From an uncultured Alphaproteobacteria bacterium (lineage in GTDB: Bacteria; Pseudomonadota; Alphaproteobacteria; Rs-D84), in contig CAJONJ010000039.1 of assembly GCA_905236005.1 (NCBI GenBank), positions 66,612 to 109,492 of the forward strand: a DNA stretch of 42,881 nucleotides, read 5' to 3'. Below, one piece after another: positions 38,981-42,881 of this stretch. Within the stretch, counting starts at the first letter, position 1, and every line of letters starts with the position of its first letter. The translations under genes were made by a program, and so were the position numbers. The notes under the pieces were generated by a model. It saw only the letters and a program-made list of their open reading frames with translations. It was not told the DNA's origin and ran no database searches.

Positions 38981-39292
38981 ATGAAAAAATATCATGAACC
39001 ATACAAATATTAGGTTTATATAATGGCTTCTGGTAAAAACGGAACGTTATATACTGGTGTAACAAATGATATATCCAGACGTTCTTTTGAACATAAAACA
39101 CATTTAAACAAGAACAGTTTTTCAGCGCGATATAATATAAATAAATTGGTTTATATGGAAGTTTTTGAAAATCCTGAATATGCAATACAACGTGAAAAAC
39201 AAATAAAATCTTGGAACAGAAATAAAAAGAAGAATTTAATAGAATCTATGAATCCAGACTGGATAGATTTGTTTGAATATTTGAATTGTTAA
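38981..39292 (+). pseudogene. GIY-YIG nuclease-domain gene interrupted by in-frame TAG (39011-39013)
   Basis: MKKYHEPYKY*VYIMASGKNGTLYTGVTNDISRRSFEHKTHLNKNSFSARYNINKLVYMEVFENPEYAIQREKQIKSWNRNKKKNLIESMNPDW. The open ORF is 39023-39292. Confidence 0.75.
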
Positions 39293-39301
39293 TTAAAATG
39301 T

Positions 39302-39375
39302 AGTCAGCACGTTGTGCTGAATTTTAAAGAAACCTGGATGCTCACGCAGACTGTGTCTGCTCAGCATGACAAAAA
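39302..39375 (+). repeat. Two-hairpin repeat, right copy
   Basis: AGTCAGCACGTTGTGCTGAATTTTAAAGAAACCTGGATGCTCACGCAGACTGTGTCTGCTCAGCATGAC; TCAGCAC GTT GTGCTGA and TGCT..GCAGAC TGT GTCTGC..AGCA. Confidence 0.75.
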
Positions 39376-39487
39376 CACTTATGTGCTTTTGTTTGTGTTG
39401 CAAATTTCGTATGCTGATATCTTAACTTTTGTGTTGCTTTTTTAATCTGATATTTTTATAATTTCCACAAACACAAAAGGGTATAAA

Positions 39488-40546
39488 ATGAAACGGTTAT
39501 TACAATTATTATTTGGACCACGTGCAAATAAAACAACTGCCGGCGAATTGGCTAAAAAATTCGGTTTAGAATTACGTGGTAACCCAAAAACTGTTGTCAA
39601 TGGTGTTGCACCAATCGCAGATGCTAAACCTGGACAGCTGGCTTTCTATTCAACTGAACGTAATCATGTTGTTTTTAAAATATTACCCATAGAAGTATTG
39701 CATAATACCAAAGCATCTGTAATTTTATTACAACCCGAACATGTTGATGATGCCCCAAAGGGTGCAACTTTGTTAATTACAGATACACCACGTGGTAATA
39801 TCGTTAAAATTTTGGGCGAAATTTATCGTGAAAAACCAAGACGCGGTATTCATTATTTTGCCAGGGTTGAACGTGGCGTGTTTTTCCGTAAAAAACGTTC
39901 TGTTTATATCGGACAATTCGCTACTGTGGAACGTGGTGCTGTGTTGGAACCAAATGTTAAAATTTATCCAGGTGCTTTCATTGGGCGTAATGTTGTTCTG
40001 GGGTCAGGAACAGTCGTTTATTCTGGTGCACACATAGAAAACGCTACAATCGGTTCAGATTGCGTGATAAATGCAAATGCTGTAATCGGTAAAGACGGAT
40101 TCGGTTTTACTCGTCAGAATGGACATAATGTGTTTATACCGCATGCTGGTCGTGTTGTGTTGGGCAATAATGTTTGGATTGGTGCTAATACATGTATAGA
40201 TCGTGGCATGATGGCAGATACTATGGTTGGTGATGATACCAAAATTGATAATTTATGCCAACTGGGACACAATGTGGTTATCGGCAAAGAAGGCTTTATT
40301 GCATCTGGTTGTGGTTTGGCTGGTGGTGTCGTTATTGGCGATTATGTGATGATGGGTGGACAAACTGGTGTTGCAAATGGGGTTCATATTGGTAATTATG
40401 CTCAGATTGGTGCTAAAAGTGGTGTCAATAACAATATCGGTGATAAAGGGGTATGGATGGGATATCCTGCTGTTCCATTAAGAGAATTCTTGCGTAACAA
40501 TCCGATGGTTCACAAAAGAAATATACCTAACAATGATAATAAATAA
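39488..40546 (+). CDS. lpxD: UDP-3-O-acylglucosamine N-acyltransferase LpxD
   Basis: Left-handed beta-helix hexapeptides; VIGKDGFGFTRQNGHNVFIPHAGRVVLGNNVWIGANTCIDRG, DNLCQLGHNVVIGKEGFIASGCGLAGG. Confidence 0.96.
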   Translation: MKRLLQLLFGPRANKTTAGELAKKFGLELRGNPKTVVNGVAPIADAKPGQLAFYSTERNHVVFKILPIEVLHNTKASVILLQPEHVDDAPKGATLLITDTPRGNIVKILGEIYREKPRRGIHYFARVERGVFFRKKRSVYIGQFATVERGAVLEPNVKIYPGAFIGRNVVLGSGTVVYSGAHIENATIGSDCVINANAVIGKDGFGFTRQNGHNVFIPHAGRVVLGNNVWIGANTCIDRGMMADTMVGDDTKIDNLCQLGHNVVIGKEGFIASGCGLAGGVVIGDYVMMGGQTGVANGVHIGNYAQIGAKSGVNNNIGDKGVWMGYPAVPLREFLRNNPMVHKRNIPNNDNK

Positions 40547-40572
40547 AAAATGCCCATTTGGGCATTTTTTTA
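40545..40572. terminator. Bidirectional terminator
   Basis: AAAAAATGCCC ATTT GGGCATTTTTTT. Confidence 0.9.
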
Positions 40573-40577
40573 TTTGT

Positions 40578-41411
40578 TTAATCTGGACACGAAGCCAGCA
40601 TATTTATAGTGTTTTGGACATCGTTATTTACAGAAACGGTTATATTCCTGTTTAAACCATCTTTGTATCTGTAATCAAATGCAGCTGACTTAAATTCAGG
40701 TACCTGTTGATATATTTCGCTGAATGGTGCCAACAAAGAATCAAACCAATGACGATTTTTGCATAAACATGTATTACGAACAGCCGTCACCATTGCACCG
40801 TTCACACCATTTGAATAATTCGCATCTATATCATCATTGTTCATAACCAGACAACGTGTTCCAACCGCAAAATAATTCGCATCATCTTTTAAAAATCCAT
40901 AAATTTGAGCATCAGAAGCATCTTTTTCATGCAATTTATAAATGATACCTTCGCTGCAACATGATTTAGAAGCACGCATCAACATTTTATATCTTTCTAT
41001 CAATGGTGCAAAAACAGCATTATTTGCAGACATGTTTACATTATTTTGTAATGCGTAAATTATATTTTCTGTTTTAAAAGAATTTATACGTGGTGCACGT
41101 GGCGAAACAGATTCTTTGTAAACTGGTTTTTTATACCACACAGCACATTCTTCATCTGTGGCAAATGGACAGCTGTAATCGTATTCGCAATCGTATTGCG
41201 AATCGGTGTTTTCTGTATCCTGTACAGCCCAAATCATGTTTGATGATTGTTGGGGTTCTAATATATCAATTTGTTCCGGAATTTCAGATTCTGTTTCTGT
41301 AACAATCGTTGTTGCCAATTCGCAATCATCATCAATGCATTCAGATGCAGTCGCATAATTTATGCCCAGCATCATAACCAAAATGGTTAAAAAAGATATT
41401 CTGTTTTTCAT
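40578..41411 (-). CDS. Secreted Cys-containing protein of unknown function
   Basis: Signal peptide MKNRISFLTILVMMLGINYATA; ECIDDDCEL, CEYDYSCPFATDEECAVW, SKSCCSEG, NTCLCKNR. ORF opens at 41450. Confidence 0.72.
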   Translation of the reverse strand: MKNRISFLTILVMMLGINYATASECIDDDCELATTIVTETESEIPEQIDILEPQQSSNMIWAVQDTENTDSQYDCEYDYSCPFATDEECAVWYKKPVYKESVSPRAPRINSFKTENIIYALQNNVNMSANNAVFAPLIERYKMLMRASKSCCSEGIIYKLHEKDASDAQIYGFLKDDANYFAVGTRCLVMNNDDIDANYSNGVNGAMVTAVRNTCLCKNRHWFDSLLAPFSEIYQQVPEFKSAAFDYRYKDGLNRNITVSVNNDVQNTINMLASCPD

Positions 41412-41459
41412 AAATTTAATTGTATCACAAAAACATCTATGATTAAACAAAAATTTTCA

Positions 41460-41489
41460 TTGAATTCATCACATTAAAAAAAGTATACT
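41460..41489 (+). promoter_or_regulatory. Candidate promoter for outer-membrane protein gene
   Basis: TTGAAT, 18-bp spacer, TATACT. Confidence 0.5.
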
Positions 41490-41525
41490 GTGAATATGTT
41501 CATAACGGAAAAGAAGGATGGTAGT

Positions 41526-42434
41526 ATGAAAAAAATATCTTTAATCGCATTGATGGTGACTTTTGTTATGCCTGTTGCCGCAGAAGAAGTAAAAGAAGAA
41601 TCATTAAAAACAGAATCAGAAACTATTGTTGCTGAACAGCCAGTGGTTGCAAAATCGATAAATCCAAAAACTCGTTTGCCACATGGTTTACAATTTGGTT
41701 TGGGTGTTTCTGTATCTTCTGGTTTAAATGGTTTTGTCGGATATAATAATAAAGATTTTGATTCTTTTTGGGCAAAACGATTCGGTGTTAGATTTGATTT
41801 TGCAAGCACATCACCAATTAAAAGTTTTTTGAATAAAAAAATTAACAGTGTGCTGGGGGATGACGGTATTGAAATTGATGATAACTTAAAAGTAGATAAT
41901 GCAAATTTGTCTGCTAAGCATTTTGGTTTGTTGGTTGATTTTTATCCGTTCGGAAACACCTGGTTCGCAGGTGGGTTAAGATTGTCTGGCGGTTATATGA
42001 CAGGTAATCTTGATTTAAGTGCTGATATTCAAGGAACTAAAAAAATAGGTCATATCGAATTTGAATTGGCTGGCAATAAATATACTTATGATGGTGATAC
42101 AATGCGTGGTAAAGCAGAGGTAAACTGGAAATACTGTGGTCCATACCTTGGTACTGGTTTTGATTTGGGTATATATGCTGGGTTTAAATTGTATCTTGAT
42201 GCCGGGGTGGTATTTGTAGATAAAAACGCAACAATCAATTTAGATGTGCCACTTGATGGATTGAAAGACATTAACGGAACAGAGATAATAGCAAACAGTG
42301 GTAATTCAACTATTCAAGCTGCCTATGATGAATACCAAAATGCAAAAACAAAAGCGTTGGCTGATGCACAGAACGAATTAAACAAGATAGATTATTATCC
42401 TTTGGTTAAAATTGGCTTTATGTATCGGTTTTAA
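41526..42434 (+). CDS. Outer-membrane beta-barrel protein
   Basis: Signal peptide MKKISLIALMVTFVMPVAA; alternating strands, C-terminal YYPLVKIGFMYRF ending in Phe. ORF opens at 41490. Confidence 0.78.
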   Translation: MKKISLIALMVTFVMPVAAEEVKEESLKTESETIVAEQPVVAKSINPKTRLPHGLQFGLGVSVSSGLNGFVGYNNKDFDSFWAKRFGVRFDFASTSPIKSFLNKKINSVLGDDGIEIDDNLKVDNANLSAKHFGLLVDFYPFGNTWFAGGLRLSGGYMTGNLDLSADIQGTKKIGHIEFELAGNKYTYDGDTMRGKAEVNWKYCGPYLGTGFDLGIYAGFKLYLDAGVVFVDKNATINLDVPLDGLKDINGTEIIANSGNSTIQAAYDEYQNAKTKALADAQNELNKIDYYPLVKIGFMYRF

Positions 42435-42439
42435 TTTTG

Positions 42440-42463
42440 AACTGCCCTTTGGGCAGTTTTTTA
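42440..42463 (+). terminator. Rho-independent terminator
   Basis: AACTGCCC TTT GGGCAGTTTTTT. Confidence 0.9.
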
Positions 42464-42474
42464 TACAAATATGG

Positions 42475-42502
42475 CCGATTCGGTTTGCCCGAATCGGTTT
42501 TT
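42475..42502 (+). terminator. Second tandem terminator-like hairpin
   Basis: CCGATTCGG TTTGC CCGAATCGG TTTTT. Confidence 0.7.
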
Positions 42503-42654
42503 GTGTTAATCCGAATCAGTTTTTCGGGGCTTTTAGTGTTAAAAATATGAATAAAATCTAAAAAAACATGATTTTTTATATGGGAATAAAATGCCGGATT
42601 TCTGGACTTTTTTAAAATTATGAAATATTTTGCAAATTATTTTTGAAAAAAAAC

Positions 42655-42683
42655 TTGACTTTTTGGAACTTCAAACACATAAT
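42655..42683 (+). promoter_or_regulatory. Strong promoter with A/T-rich upstream (UP-like) tract
   Basis: TTGACT (42655-42660), 17 nt, CATAAT (42678-42683), then GC-rich ATGCGGGC. Confidence 0.65.
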
Positions 42684-42818
42684 ATGCGGGCTTCAAGTTG
42701 AAATCACACAAAAAGGAAGGTTCCAACCTCTGAATTTTAGCGAAATAAATCGCAACATTGTTAATAAAAGCAGCTCATCAATATTGATTTTTGAAATTCA
42801 AAAATCTGTTCAAGAAGA

Positions 42819-42878
42819 GATATGCAGACAGTTGAATTTGGAATTATCCAAACTTTGACTAAGTCAAATGTGCATATC
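42819..42878 (+). other. Structured leader element: predicted three-way junction
   Basis: GATATGCA (42819-42826) pairs with TGCATATC (42871-42878) and encloses TTTGGA-ATTA-TCCAAA and TTTGAC-TAA-GTCAAA. Confidence 0.65.
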
Positions 42879-42881
42879 CTA

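Noticed and set aside
38979-39185. 68-aa minus-strand ORF
   Set aside because: Antisense to the GIY-YIG gene; no coding signature.
42643-42858. 71-aa ORF at the right edge
   Set aside because: Starts upstream of and runs through the promoter and the hairpins; sequence is not protein-like; explained better as an untranslated leader.
1-42881. CRISPR array or phage/IS element
   Set aside because: No regularly spaced repeats, Cas, integrase, transposase or phage structural genes seen.

Overview
The window is AT-rich bacterial chromosome, gene-dense on both strands. The gene content looks alphaproteobacterial: a DUF4167-like protein, rsmG-parA-parB, lptF/lptD/surA, and Skp, Pal and LpxD. An uncultured or reduced-genome lineage is plausible, but I cannot place it further without searches. 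Most of the window is housekeeping: rpsO(partial)-truB-mutS-xseB, infC, a UDG-like gene, pal, parAB with a candidate parS, rsmG, TPR-gpsA, pnp, ybaB, tRNA-Val(UAC), rlmN, surA-like, lptD, lptF/G, nusA, infB, skp, dnaX, an RluC/D-type pseudouridine synthase and lpxD. The accessory content is more interesting. (1) Three overlapping tandem genes (29434-33288) encode long proteins with type IV prepilin-like N-termini and PilV/shufflon-N-like segments; a small type IVb-like pilin gene sits separately behind dnaX. (2) Several secreted Cys-rich proteins occur; the 1134-aa one carries repeated C-x6-C-x4/6-C-x6-C modules. (3) A ~500-bp unit holds a GIY-YIG nuclease gene interrupted by an in-frame TAG and flanked by inverted copies of a two-hairpin repeat whose stems differ but stay base-paired. 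(4) The right edge has a strong promoter and a structured leader ending in a perfect three-way-junction fold, probably leading into a stable RNA operon outside the window. I also note an AUU start for IF3, a degenerate Cys-free UDG-like protein, a promoter nested in a palindrome, and identical terminators reused at two convergent junctions.
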